A stretch of 61,258 nucleotides of DNA from an uncultured Rhodospirillaceae bacterium (GTDB lineage: Bacteria > Pseudomonadota > Alphaproteobacteria > Rhodospirillales > Magnetospirillaceae): contig CAJANN010000177.1 of NCBI GenBank assembly GCA_903941095.1, positions 1-61,258 of the forward strand, given 5' to 3'. Under the pieces are notes generated by a model. It saw only the letters and a list, made by a program, of their open reading frames with translations. It was not told the DNA's origin and searched no databases. Within the stretch, counting starts at the first letter, position 1; every line of letters begins with the position of its first letter. Positions 35,515-44,790 of the stretch are shown here, piece by piece. A program made the translations under genes and the position numbers.

Positions 35515-36779
35515 ACCATTTCGATTACATCGACGGCCGGCTGCATGCCGAAGGAGTGGCCCTGGACGACATCGCCGCCCATGTCGGCACGCCGTTCTAC
35601 TGCTATTCCACCGCCACCCTGGCCCGGCACTACACCGTCTTCGCCGGGGCCCTGGCCAAGGCCGGCCTGGACGCCACCGTCTGCTTCGCCCTGAAGGCCA
35701 ACCCCAACATCGCCGTGGTCCGCACCCTGGCGGAACTGGGCGCCGGCGCCGACGTGGTGTCGGAAGGCGAACTGCGCCAGGCCCTGGCCGCCGGGGTTCC
35801 GCCCGGGCGCATCGTCTTTTCCGGCGTCGGCAAGACCCGGCGCGAGCTGGAATTCGCCGTCGCCAAGGGCATCATGCAGATCAACGTCGAGTCCGAGCCC
35901 GAACTGCACGCCCTGTCCGAGATCGCCGCCGCCCGCGGCGTGCGCATGCCCATCGCGCTGCGCGTCAATCCGGACGTCGACGCCGGCACCCACGCCAAGA
36001 TCACCACCGGCAAGAAGGAAAACAAGTTCGGCATCGAATGGACCCGTGCCCACGAGGTCTATCGCAAGGCCAACGCCCTGCCGGGCATCGAGGTGGTGGG
36101 CGTGGCCTGCCATATCGGCTCGCAGCTGACCGAGGTCGAGCCGTTCCGCCAGGCCTTCCTGCGCGTGCGCGATCTGGTGGCCATGCTGCGCGCCGACGGC
36201 ATCGGCATCCGCCGGCTGGACCTGGGCGGCGGCCTGGGCGTGCCCTACGAATACGAGACCCCGCCCCATCCCGACCTGTACGCCGAGGCCATCCGCGCCA
36301 CCCTGGGCGACCTGGGCTGCCGCATCGTGCTGGAACCCGGCCGCCTGCTGGTCGGCAATGCCGGCATCATGGTCAGCCGGGTGATCTATGTGAAAGAGGG
36401 CGCCACCCGCACCTTCGTCATCGTCGACGCCGCCATGAACGACCTGATGCGGCCGGCCCTGTACGACGCCCACCACGCCATCGAGCCGGTCCTGCAACCG
36501 GCGCCCGATGCGGTTCCGGTCGCGGTCGACGTGGTCGGCCCGGTCTGCGAGACCGGCGACACCTTCGCCCGCCAGCGGCTCCTGCCGCCGCTGCGGGCCG
36601 GCGACCTGATCGCCTTCCGCACCGCCGGTGCCTATGGCGCCGCCATGTCCTCGACCTACAATTCGCGGCCGCTGATTCCCGAAATCCTGGTCAAGGACAA
36701 GGCCTATGCCGTGGTGCGGGCACGCCCGTCCTACGAGGAGATGCTGGCCCTGGAAAGCCTGCCCGACTGGTTCGGCTGA
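35511..36779 (+). CDS. lysA: Diaminopimelate decarboxylase
   Basis: 422 aa PLP fold-III enzyme. Cofactor Lys in CFALKANPN (~61), RVNPDVDAGTHAKITTG, HIGSQLTEV, LDLGGGLGVPY, EPGRLLVGNAG, and active-site Cys in GPVCETGD. It makes lysine from meso-diaminopimelate. Overlaps the lipoprotein gene; TIGR02302 follows 9 bp later. Confidence 0.98.
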   Translation: MNHFDYIDGRLHAEGVALDDIAAHVGTPFYCYSTATLARHYTVFAGALAKAGLDATVCFALKANPNIAVVRTLAELGAGADVVSEGELRQALAAGVPPGRIVFSGVGKTRRELEFAVAKGIMQINVESEPELHALSEIAAARGVRMPIALRVNPDVDAGTHAKITTGKKENKFGIEWTRAHEVYRKANALPGIEVVGVACHIGSQLTEVEPFRQAFLRVRDLVAMLRADGIGIRRLDLGGGLGVPYEYETPPHPDLYAEAIRATLGDLGCRIVLEPGRLLVGNAGIMVSRVIYVKEGATRTFVIVDAAMNDLMRPALYDAHHAIEPVLQPAPDAVPVAVDVVGPVCETGDTFARQRLLPPLRAGDLIAFRTAGAYGAAMSSTYNSRPLIPEILVKDKAYAVVRARPSYEEMLALESLPDWFG

Positions 36780-36788
36780 GCCCCGGCC

Positions 36789-39065
36789 ATGACCCGCTGG
36801 CTGGCGGCGGCACGGCTGGTCCTGTGGCTGGAGCGGCTGTGGCCGCATCTGGTGGCCCTGGCCTCGCTGGCGGCGGTGTTCGCCGCGCTGGCCCTGTTCG
36901 ACGTCCTGCCCCGGCTGCCCGTCTGGCTGCATGCCGCCGTGCTGGCGCTGTTCGCCCTGGCCGCCGCCGCCCTGGTGACGGCCCTGGTCCGCGTGCCGCC
37001 GCCGGATGCCGGCCACGCCGCCCGCCGGCTGGAACGGGACAGCGCCCTGCCGCACCAGCCGCTGAGCGTCCTGGCCGACCATCCGGCCACGGCGGCCACG
37101 CCGCTGGCGGCCGTCCTGTGGCGGGAACACCGCCGGCGCATGGAACTGGCCCTGGCCCGGCCCCGGCTGGATTTTCCCCGTTCGGACATGGCCGCCCGCG
37201 ACCCGCTGGGCTGGCGGGCGGCGGCATTGCTGCTGCTGGTCGTCGCCCTGGCTGGCGGCGGCGGCGATGCCGATGCCCGCCTGCGGCGCGCCCTGGTGCC
37301 GGCCGTCCCCTGGCCCGGCCTTTCCCCCACGCGCATCGACGTCTGGATCACCCCGCCGGCCTATACCGCGGTGGCGCCGGCCCTGCTGCGGCCCGACCAG
37401 GACACGGTGGCGGTTCCGGCCGGCAGCACGGCGCTGGCCGTCCTGGGCGGCGGCTGGGGCGGCGAATCCCTGGTGCTGGACGGCCATGACGCCGCCTTCG
37501 CCGCCACCGGGGACGGCAGCCGCCGCGCCGAGATGGAGATCGGGCAAAGCGGCCGGCTGGCCGTCCGGCAATGGGGACGCACCCTGGCGCACTGGACGAT
37601 CCGGGCCGTGGCCGACGCCGTGCCCTCCGTCGATTTCGCCGAACCGCCCGAAGATGCCGGGCGAGGCCGGCTGCGGCTGTCGGTCGCGGCATCCGACGAT
37701 TACGGGCTGGCCCGGCTGTGGCTGGAAATCCGCCGGGCCGGCCTGGACGACGGCGGGCCGCCGCTGACCGTCGACCTGCCCCTGGCCGCCAGCCGGCCGC
37801 GAAGCGCCGACCTGACCAGCTGGCACGACCTGTCGGCCCACCCCTGGGCCGGCCTGCCGGTGACGGTCCGGGCCGTCGCCGAGGACGGGCGCGGCCAGAC
37901 CGGGGCCAGCGACTGGCTGGCGATGGAATTGCCGCAACGGCACTTCAGCCATCCCGGCGCCCGCATCGTCGCCGACCAGCGCCGCCTGCTGACCCAGCCG
38001 GCGGTGCGGGTGCTGGACGTGATGGCCGCCCTGGACGGCGTCAGCGCCGACCGCGCCCTGTTCGGCGACGATCTGCTGAGCTTCCTGGCCCTGCGGGTGG
38101 CCCGTCACGCCCTGGCCGACGACGGCGCCGATCTCGACGACGTGCAGGACGTGCTGTGGAACGCGGCGCTGCGCATCGAAGAGGGCGACCTGGCCGCCGC
38201 CGAGCGCACCCTGGAACAGGCCCGCCACGATCTGCAGCAGGCCATCCAGTCGGCCGCGCCGGCCAGCCGGATCGAAGCCCTGGTCGACGCCTTCCAGGCG
38301 GCGCTGAACCGCTGGCTGCAGGCGATGGCCGCCGGCACCGCCGGCGATGCCGCCGCGCCGACGCCCCTGGACCGGGTGATCGACGGCGAGGATCTGGCCG
38401 GCATGATGCAATCCTTGCGCGACCTGGCCCGCAACGGCGCCCGCGACGCCCTGGCCGCCCTGATGCGGGATGTCACCGCCCTGCTGCAATCGGTGCGGCC
38501 CGGCGAGACCGGAAACGACGCCGGTCCGGCCCTCGACGCCCTGTCGGCCCTGCGCGAGGTGATGCACCGCCAGCAGAACCTGCTGGATTACAGTCACCGG
38601 CAGGCCCAGAGCCCGGCAGGACCGGCCGGCCATGCCGCCGCCTCGGGGCAGGACGCGGTCCGCCGGTCCCTGACCGAGGCGGCAAGCGGGCTGGAACGCG
38701 GCCTGGGACAACGCCCCCCCGGCCTGGACGAAGCCGCCCAGGCCATGCAGGTGGCGGCCGAGGCCTTGCGCCGCGACGACTGGACCACTGCAGCCGGCCA
38801 TCAGGGCCAGGCCCTGGACCTGCTGCGCCAATCCGCCCGGATGGCGCAGGACGGCATGGCCGCCGGCCCGGGCAGCCCCAGACGCCCCGACCCGCTGGGA
38901 CGGCCGGCGGCCGGACCGGCCGACGACGGCGCCACCCGTATCCCGCATCGGGCCGAGCTCAACAGGTCGCAGCAGATTCTCGACGAATTGCGCCGGCGGT
39001 CCGGCGACGGGTCGCGATCCCAGGGTGAACGCGACTATCTGCACCGGCTGCTGCGCCAGTTCTGA
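36789..39065 (+). CDS. TIGR02302 family (DUF4175) membrane protein
   Basis: 758 aa. Two to three N-terminal membrane helices (~20-75 and ~145-160), HAARRLERDSALPHQPL, a periplasmic beta-rich region (DVWITPPAYTAVAPALL, FAEPPEDAGRGRLRLSVAASDDYGLARL), then a long helical coiled-coil region with MHRQQNLLD and, at the end, [17 protein letters not shown] and DELRRRSGD. This matches TIGR02302 proteins, restricted to alphaproteobacteria and found after lysA. Function unknown; likely envelope. Confidence 0.92.
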   Translation: MTRWLAAARLVLWLERLWPHLVALASLAAVFAALALFDVLPRLPVWLHAAVLALFALAAAALVTALVRVPPPDAGHAARRLERDSALPHQPLSVLADHPATAATPLAAVLWREHRRRMELALARPRLDFPRSDMAARDPLGWRAAALLLLVVALAGGGGDADARLRRALVPAVPWPGLSPTRIDVWITPPAYTAVAPALLRPDQDTVAVPAGSTALAVLGGGWGGESLVLDGHDAAFAATGDGSRRAEMEIGQSGRLAVRQWGRTLAHWTIRAVADAVPSVDFAEPPEDAGRGRLRLSVAASDDYGLARLWLEIRRAGLDDGGPPLTVDLPLAASRPRSADLTSWHDLSAHPWAGLPVTVRAVAEDGRGQTGASDWLAMELPQRHFSHPGARIVADQRRLLTQPAVRVLDVMAALDGVSADRALFGDDLLSFLALRVARHALADDGADLDDVQDVLWNAALRIEEGDLAAAERTLEQARHDLQQAIQSAAPASRIEALVDAFQAALNRWLQAMAAGTAGDAAAPTPLDRVIDGEDLAGMMQSLRDLARNGARDALAALMRDVTALLQSVRPGETGNDAGPALDALSALREVMHRQQNLLDYSHRQAQSPAGPAGHAAASGQDAVRRSLTEAASGLERGLGQRPPGLDEAAQAMQVAAEALRRDDWTTAAGHQGQALDLLRQSARMAQDGMAAGPGSPRRPDPLGRPAAGPADDGATRIPHRAELNRSQQILDELRRRSGDGSRSQGERDYLHRLLRQF

Positions 39066-39084
39066 GCGCGGAAAAAGCGGCCGG

Positions 39085-40287
39085 TCAGGACTTCCGGGGA
39101 CGGACCAGGACCAGGAAGGCCAGCAGGGCGCCGGTCGACAAGGTTGCCGCCAGGGTGGCCAGCGGCCGGCTGGAATGGTCGAAGGTCGCGGCATGGGCCC
39201 AGCCGGCGGCGGCGCCCAGCACCATCTGCACGAATCCCACCAGCGCCGACGCCGACCCGGCCATGCGCGGATGCGGGGCGATGGCTCCGGCGGTGCTGTT
39301 GGGCAGGACCATCGCCGCGAACAGGAACAGCCCCATCATCGGCAACAGGACGGCCTGCAGCGTCTGCACCCCGCTCCAGGCCAGGGCGGCGGCGGTCAGG
39401 CCGCTGACCGTGGCGCCGACGGTCCCGATCAGGATCATGCGGTCCAGACCGACCCGCCCGGTCCAGCGCCCGGCGACGAAGCCGCCGACGATGTAGCCGG
39501 CGATCACGGTGGCGAAACCGAAGCCGAAAAAGGCCGGCGGCAGCCCCATGACGTCGATCAGCACGAAGGACGAGGCCGAAATGAAGGTGAACATCGCCCC
39601 GAACCCGAAGGCCACGGTCAGGGCATAGCCCATCACCTGGCGGTCGCCGGCCAGGGTGCGGTAGTTGGCCAGCATGCGCAACGGCGACAGGGCATGCTCG
39701 TCCTTGTGGGCGTTGGTTTCGTCCAGCAGACGCCAGACCCCCAGCAGCAGGAGCACCCCGAACAGGGTCAGCAGCACGAAATTCGCCCGCCAGCCGAAGA
39801 TGGTGTGCAGCCAGCCGCCGGCGATGGGGGCGGCGAACGGAGCCAGCGCCATCGCCGAAGCCATGTAGGACAGCACCTTGGCCGCCTGTTCGCGCGGATA
39901 GACGTCGCGCACCACCGCGCGCGCCACCACCGGCCCGCAGCAGGCCCCCAGCGCCTGCAGGAAGCGGGCGCCGATCAGGGTCTCGATGGTCGGGGCCAGC
40001 ATGCAGGCCAGCGATCCGGCCAGATAGACCACCACCCCGCCCATCAGCACCGGCCGGCGGCCGAAGCGGTCGGACAGCGGCCCGTAAGCCAGCATGGCGG
40101 TGGCGAAGCCGGCCAGGAACACCGACAGCGTCAGTTGCACCATTTCCACCGAGGTACGGAATTCGCGGGCCATGTCGGGCAGCGACGCCAGGTACAGATC
40201 CGTCGAGATCGGCCCGAAGGCGACCAGTCCGGTCAACAATGCGGCGACGGTGAAGGAAGTTGGAGCCGGACGGCCTGTGCTGCTCAT
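39085..40287 (-). CDS. Bcr/CflA-type MFS drug resistance transporter
   Basis: 400 aa, twelve membrane segments. Conserved STDLYLASLPDMAREF in helix 1, GPLSDRFGRRPVL (MFS motif A) and GACCGPVVARAVVRDVYPREQAA, characteristic of the DHA1 Bcr/CflA subfamily that exports drugs such as bicyclomycin or sulfonamides by proton antiport. It is convergent with TIGR02302 and 27 bp after the SprT-like operon; an independent unit. Confidence 0.93.
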   Translation of the reverse strand: MSSTGRPAPTSFTVAALLTGLVAFGPISTDLYLASLPDMAREFRTSVEMVQLTLSVFLAGFATAMLAYGPLSDRFGRRPVLMGGVVVYLAGSLACMLAPTIETLIGARFLQALGACCGPVVARAVVRDVYPREQAAKVLSYMASAMALAPFAAPIAGGWLHTIFGWRANFVLLTLFGVLLLLGVWRLLDETNAHKDEHALSPLRMLANYRTLAGDRQVMGYALTVAFGFGAMFTFISASSFVLIDVMGLPPAFFGFGFATVIAGYIVGGFVAGRWTGRVGLDRMILIGTVGATVSGLTAAALAWSGVQTLQAVLLPMMGLFLFAAMVLPNSTAGAIAPHPRMAGSASALVGFVQMVLGAAAGWAHAATFDHSSRPLATLAATLSTGALLAFLVLVRPRKS

Positions 40288-40314
40288 CGGAAAGGCTTTC
40301 GGAGAATGTCTGAC

Positions 40315-41037
40315 TCAGTCAGTAGCACATTCCCCCACCCGATGCAGCCCCGCGCCATGTCTCTTCAGCCATGTCCGGGCGCGGGCGGCATCGGGGCTGA
40401 GCCCGGCGACGACGGCCCAGAAGGCCGGGGAATGGTTCATTTCCACCAGATGGGCCAGTTCATGGGCCACCACGTAGGTCAGGACCCAATCGGGCGCGAG
40501 CACCAGACGCCAGGAAAACGACAGGTCGCCGGCAGACGAACAGCTGCCCCAGCGGGACCGGGTGTCGCGAATGGTGATCCGTCCGGGAGACCGGCCAAGC
40601 CGGGCGGCCAGCACGACGGCACGGTCGGCGATCAGCCGGCGGGCGTGCTGCTTCAGAAAGGCGGTGACCCGCCGGCCGACCTGCTCGGCCAGACCGGAAA
40701 CGCAGATGGCGCCGTCCTCGATCCATACGCCGCGGCGGGCCTGGGGACAATGGCGGATCGGATGGGCGATCCCCAGCACGGGAATCTCGGCCCCCGGCAC
40801 CAGCGGCCGGGCGGCCGGCAGCCGGGCCAGCCGCTCGGCGACCCACACGGCATGGGAGGCGAGAAACCGCCTGGCCTCGGCCAGCGACGCCTTGGACGGC
40901 AGCACCAGCACCACCCCGCGCACGGCATCGACCCGGATCGAGGTCCGCCGCGCCGCCGCCGACCGGCGCACCGTCACGGGGACGGTCCGGTCGCCCAGAT
41001 CCAGGGACAGGCCAGCCGCCGGAATCAGGCCGGCCAC
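40315..41037 (-). CDS. YgjP/SprT-like zinc metallopeptidase (DUF45, M48-like)
   Basis: 240 aa. Zinc site [19 protein letters not shown] (HExxH plus downstream His), preceded by [21 protein letters not shown], the diagnostic block of the DUF45/YgjP family. GTG start at 41037 overlaps the upstream ycgN-like stop by 13 bp. Cytosolic; substrates unknown in most species. Confidence 0.92.
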   Translation of the reverse strand: MAGLIPAAGLSLDLGDRTVPVTVRRSAAARRTSIRVDAVRGVVLVLPSKASLAEARRFLASHAVWVAERLARLPAARPLVPGAEIPVLGIAHPIRHCPQARRGVWIEDGAICVSGLAEQVGRRVTAFLKQHARRLIADRAVVLAARLGRSPGRITIRDTRSRWGSCSSAGDLSFSWRLVLAPDWVLTYVVAHELAHLVEMNHSPAFWAVVAGLSPDAARARTWLKRHGAGLHRVGECATD

Positions 41038-41453
41038 GTAACGATGTGCCGCTCAAGCGGGCCGGCGCGGTTCTCGGCCACGGCACGGCCACGCAACGAA
41101 ATACCGGCCCGGTGCACGCTTTCGGAATCGCCGGACACCAGGGGATGCCACCAGGGCAGCGACTTTCCTTCCGACAGCAGGCGATAGGCGCAGGTGGACG
41201 GCAGCCAGCGCATCTTCAGAAGCTCGCGCGCCGACAGCTTGACGCAGTCGGGGACATGCGTCTTGCGGTCGGGATAGTCGCTGCAACGGCAACTGCCCAG
41301 GTCGAGAAGCCGGCAAGCCACGTTGGTGTAGTGGATCTCGCCGGTATCCTCGTCCTCAAGCTTGTGCAGACAGCACTTGCCGCAGCCGTCACACAGGGCT
41401 TCCCACTCGCTCCTGCTCATGCAATCCAGCGGCTTTGTCCGCCAGAACGGCAA
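41025..41453 (-). CDS. YcgN-family Cys-cluster protein
   Basis: 142 aa if the TTG at 41453 is used, giving the conserved PFWRTKPL opening of the YcgN/UPF0260 family; ATG at 41420 (130 aa) is the alternative. [44 protein letters not shown] and CAYRLL supply eight conserved Cys that probably bind Fe-S or Zn. It overlaps phaZ at its 5' end and the SprT-like gene at its 3' end, so all three are one operon. Confidence 0.87.
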   Translation of the reverse strand: MPFWRTKPLDCMSRSEWEALCDGCGKCCLHKLEDEDTGEIHYTNVACRLLDLGSCRCSDYPDRKTHVPDCVKLSARELLKMRWLPSTCAYRLLSEGKSLPWWHPLVSGDSESVHRAGISLRGRAVAENRAGPLERHIVTWPA

Positions 41454-42672
41454 GCCTGTCGTGCGTCCGAATGAACTCCCGGACATGGGGATAGATCTCC
41501 TCGCGCCAGCGGCGCCCGTTGAACACGCCGTAATGCCCGACCTTGGGCGCGACATGATGGACGCGCATCGAATCGGGCAGATTGCCGCACAGACGCTGCG
41601 CCGCCTCGGTCTGGCCAAGGCCGGTGATGTCGTCCTTCTCGCCCTCGATGGTCATCAGCGCCGTGTGGCGGATCTGTGACGGATCGACATGGCGACCGCG
41701 GCTCATCATCTTGCCTTCCGGCAGATGGTGTTCGATGAACACCGTCTGCAGGGTCTGCAGATAATACTCTGCCGGCAGATCCATCACCGCCAGATATTCG
41801 TCATAGAACTCGCGGTGCTTTTCCGCCGAATCGCCGTCGCCGCGCACCATGTTGTGGAACAGGTTCAGGTGCTCCCCGACGTGACGCTCGGGGTTGAGGC
41901 TCATGAAGCCCTGCAACTGCAGGAAACCCGGATAGACCCGGCGGCCGCGGCCGGGATGGACGAACGGCACCGTCTGGATGACATGGGCCTCGAACCACGA
42001 CAGCGGCTTGGTGGTCGCCACCTCGTTGACCTTGGTCGGGTTGATGCGGGTATCGATGGGACCGCCCATCAGCACCAGGGAACTGGGCTGACGCGGGTCC
42101 TTGTCCTCGGCCATCAGCGACACCGCCGCCAGCACCGGCACCGAAGGCTGGCACACCGCCAGCACATGGGTGTCCGCCCCCAGGAAATGCAGGAACTCGC
42201 GGACGTAATCGATGTAATCGTCCAGGGTGAACGGGCCATCGGTCACCGGCACGTCGCGGCCGTCGATCCAGTCGGTGATGTAGACGTCGTGATCGGGCAG
42301 CAGCGTTTCGACGGTGCCGCGCAGCAAGGTGGCGTAATGCCCCGACATCGGCGCCACCACCAGCACGCGGGGATCGCGGCGGTCGGTCTGGCGCTGGAAA
42401 TGCAGCAGGCTGCAGAACGGCTTTTCGTAGACGACCACTTCGCGGATCGGCACCTCTTCCCCGGCGATGGTGGTGGCGGGCAGGTTGAAGGGCGGCTTGG
42501 GATAGCGGCGGGTGGTGCGCTCCATCAGCTCGGCGCTGGCGGCGACGGCGCGGCCGAAGCTGGTATAGGACATCGGCATCCACGGATGGGTGTACATGGT
42601 CTGCACGGCCTCGGCCCACAGGCGCATCGGGGCCACCGCCGCATGCTGAAGCTCGTGAAGTTGATAGAGCAT
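41389..42672 (-). CDS. phaZ: Intracellular polyhydroxyalkanoate depolymerase PhaZ
   Basis: 427 aa alpha/beta hydrolase of the i-PhaZ type ([17 protein letters not shown] opening). The nucleophile is Cys in the lipase-box-like [15 protein letters not shown], with [12 protein letters not shown] as oxyanion region and catalytic His in [15 protein letters not shown]. It mobilises stored PHB granules to hydroxybutyrate. The ribosome site AAAGGA is 9 bases upstream. Upstream DNA carries TGC-rich repeats that resemble PhaR sites. Confidence 0.95.
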   Translation of the reverse strand: MLYQLHELQHAAVAPMRLWAEAVQTMYTHPWMPMSYTSFGRAVAASAELMERTTRRYPKPPFNLPATTIAGEEVPIREVVVYEKPFCSLLHFQRQTDRRDPRVLVVAPMSGHYATLLRGTVETLLPDHDVYITDWIDGRDVPVTDGPFTLDDYIDYVREFLHFLGADTHVLAVCQPSVPVLAAVSLMAEDKDPRQPSSLVLMGGPIDTRINPTKVNEVATTKPLSWFEAHVIQTVPFVHPGRGRRVYPGFLQLQGFMSLNPERHVGEHLNLFHNMVRGDGDSAEKHREFYDEYLAVMDLPAEYYLQTLQTVFIEHHLPEGKMMSRGRHVDPSQIRHTALMTIEGEKDDITGLGQTEAAQRLCGNLPDSMRVHHVAPKVGHYGVFNGRRWREEIYPHVREFIRTHDRLAVLADKAAGLHEQERVGSPV

Positions 42673-42788
42673 GGACTCTGTCCTTTTAGGCCGGTTGCGG
42701 TAACTACGTATTTTTATTACTCAGGCACGCCGACGCTGGCAATAAAATTCTTTTTTCGCGCTCCCGCACGAAATAAGAGGCCGCCGCC

Positions 42789-42816
42789 TTGTGCATTTAA
42801 TTTTTGTGCAGTGCAG
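42789..42816 (-). promoter_or_regulatory. TGC-rich repeats upstream of phaZ, possible PhaR operator
   Basis: TTGTGCA at 42789-42795 and TTGTGCAGTGCAG at 42804-42816 (read on plus), 15 bp apart and 120-145 bp before the phaZ start, in the AT-richest stretch of the neighbourhood. PhaR repressors of PHB genes in alphaproteobacteria recognise TGC/GCA-rich repeats. Match is by resemblance only. Confidence 0.4.
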
Positions 42817-42857
42817 TATGAGCGCGGATCGGGGGGCAGAGTCAAGCGGAGTGCGTT

Positions 42858-44174
42858 TCAGACACGGTCGATCAGATGCAGAAACGATCCGGCCACCGAC
42901 CCCACCGCCAACCCGGTGCGGCCCAGATCGGCCCCGGCGGCGTCCTCGGCATGAAACAGGGGCGGCGCATCCGCCTGAAACGTTGTTGTCGCGTAATGGA
43001 ACTCGTGGCCGGAAAATTTCGCCCCGGCCCCGCCCAGAATGCCGGCGGCGGCCAGGGCGGCCCGACGGTAGCCCAGATGCAGCCGGCGGCTGGCGAAGCT
43101 GGTTTCCAGCGGCAGCAGACCGGCCATGCGGTGACGGTCTCCGGCGGCGTCGACGATGCCGTCGCCCAGCACCATATAGCCGCCGCACTCCCCGAAGACC
43201 GGGCATCCGGCATCGGCCAGCCGCCGCAGCCCGCCCAGGAAACACCCGGCGGCGGCCAGCCGCCCGGCATGCAGTTCGGGATAGCCGCCGGGCAGATAGA
43301 CGGCATCGCCGTCCGGGGACTGGTCGGCCAGCGGCGAGAAGAAGGCAAGCTCGGCCCCGGCACGGCGCCAGCCCTCCAGCACCGCCGGATAGGCGAAGGC
43401 GAAAGCCCGGTCGCGCGCCACGGCGATGCGGCCGCCCAGCGGCGGCAGCGGCAGCGGATGGGACCCGGCGCATCGGGCCGGACGGGCCAGGGCGACCAGC
43501 GCCGCCACGTCGACATGCGCCGCCACGGCGGCGGCGGCGGCGGCCAGAAAGCCGGCAAGGTCGGGATGTTCGCAGGCCTGGACCAGACCCAGATGGCGCG
43601 ACGGCACCGCCAGGTCGGCCAGCGGCGGCAGGCAGCCCAGAACCGCCACCTCGGGACACAGACGGGCACAGGATTCGGTGATCAGCCGGCGGTGGCGATC
43701 ACCGGCGACGCGGTTGAACACCACCCCGGCGATGCGGATGTCGGCGCGGGCCCGGACAAACCCCAGCACCACCGCCGCCGCCGAAGCCGCCATGCCGCGG
43801 GCGTCGACCACCAGAACCACCGGCCAGCCGGTGACGGCCGCCACCTCGGCGGTGCTGCCGTCGGGCTGGCCGGGCGGCGCGGCGGCGCCGTCCAGCAGCC
43901 CCATCACCCCTTCGCAGATCGCCAGATCGGCATCGGCCGACAGCGCGGCGACCAGACCGGACAAGGTGGACGGCCGCATCGCCCAGGAATCCAGGTTCAG
44001 GCAGGGCCGCCGGGTCGCCGCGGCGTGAAAGGCCGGATCGATGTAATCGGGGCCGACCTTGGCCGAGACCACCCGCAGCCCACGCCCGGCCAGGTGGGCC
44101 AGCAGTCCCAGCGTCGCCAGGGTCTTGCCGCTGCCCGAGGACGGCGCGGCCAGGACGATCCCCGGAACCGGCAT
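42858..44174 (-). CDS. cobB: Cobyrinate a,c-diamide synthase (CobB/CbiA)
   Basis: 438 aa. N-terminal P-loop-type ATPase (APSSGSGKTLATLGLLAHL, KVGPDYIDPAFH) and C-terminal class I glutamine amidotransferase domain with catalytic Cys in GECGGYMVLGDGI and His in FSGHEFHYATT. It amidates the a and c carboxylates of (hydrogeno)cobyrinate using glutamine and ATP. It is the last gene of the large minus-strand operon, 1 bp after the SCO stop. Confidence 0.96.
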   Translation of the reverse strand: MPVPGIVLAAPSSGSGKTLATLGLLAHLAGRGLRVVSAKVGPDYIDPAFHAAATRRPCLNLDSWAMRPSTLSGLVAALSADADLAICEGVMGLLDGAAAPPGQPDGSTAEVAAVTGWPVVLVVDARGMAASAAAVVLGFVRARADIRIAGVVFNRVAGDRHRRLITESCARLCPEVAVLGCLPPLADLAVPSRHLGLVQACEHPDLAGFLAAAAAAVAAHVDVAALVALARPARCAGSHPLPLPPLGGRIAVARDRAFAFAYPAVLEGWRRAGAELAFFSPLADQSPDGDAVYLPGGYPELHAGRLAAAGCFLGGLRRLADAGCPVFGECGGYMVLGDGIVDAAGDRHRMAGLLPLETSFASRRLHLGYRRAALAAAGILGGAGAKFSGHEFHYATTTFQADAPPLFHAEDAAGADLGRTGLAVGSVAGSFLHLIDRV

Positions 44175-44175
44175 G

Positions 44176-44772
44176 CTATTTCAGGTGTTTCTTCAGGCCC
44201 GCCGCCACATCCTCGATCCCGGCGCCGTGGGGAAAGTGCTGCACGAAACGGCCATCCGGACCGACCAGATACAGAATCGAGGAATGGTCCACCGTATAGC
44301 TGGCGGGATCGTCGCTTTTGGCCTTGGCGGCATAGACCTTGTAGGACTTCATCGCCGCGGCGACCTGTTCCTCGCTGCCGGTCAGGCCGACCATGTCGGG
44401 CAGAAAGGCCCCGACATAATCCTTCATCACCGCCGGAGTGTCGCGGACGGGATCGACGGTGACGAAGACCGGCACCACCAGCTTGCGCTGGGCGGGGTCC
44501 AGCCGGTCCAGGGCCGAGGCCGCCAGGGTCAGCGACGTCGGGCAGACATCCGGGCAGAAGGTGTAGCCGAAATAGATCAGCAGCCAGCGGCCGCGGAAAT
44601 CCTGGTCGGTGACGGTCCGGCCGTTATGGTCGACCAGGGTGAAGGGGCCGCCGATGCTGCCGCCGCCGGCATGATCCGCCCCCGACCACACCGCCATGCG
44701 GGCGCCGACCGCCAGGGCGACCACCACGATGACCGCCAGGATCGCCAGCATGGAAGACTGCCGTTTTTTCAT
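44176..44772 (-). CDS. SCO family copper chaperone/thiol protein (SenC/PrrC-like)
   Basis: 198 aa. N-terminal membrane anchor (AILAVIVVVALAVGARMAV), then a thioredoxin fold with the copper ligands CxxxC in YTFCPDVCPTSL and the distal His in VDHSSILYLV. SCO proteins deliver Cu to the CuA site of cytochrome oxidase or act in redox signalling. It lies inside the cobalamin operon between the SafE-like gene and cobB, an unusual context. Confidence 0.94.
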   Translation of the reverse strand: MKKRQSSMLAILAVIVVVALAVGARMAVWSGADHAGGGSIGGPFTLVDHNGRTVTDQDFRGRWLLIYFGYTFCPDVCPTSLTLAASALDRLDPAQRKLVVPVFVTVDPVRDTPAVMKDYVGAFLPDMVGLTGSEEQVAAAMKSYKVYAAKAKSDDPASYTVDHSSILYLVGPDGRFVQHFPHGAGIEDVAAGLKKHLK

Positions 44773-44790
44773 TTCCGGAAAGCTCCTTGT

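Noticed and set aside
35472-39194. Minus-strand open frame of about 1,240 codons opposite lysA and TIGR02302
   Set aside because: Shadow of lysA and the TIGR02302 gene; composition is low complexity and no domain is visible.
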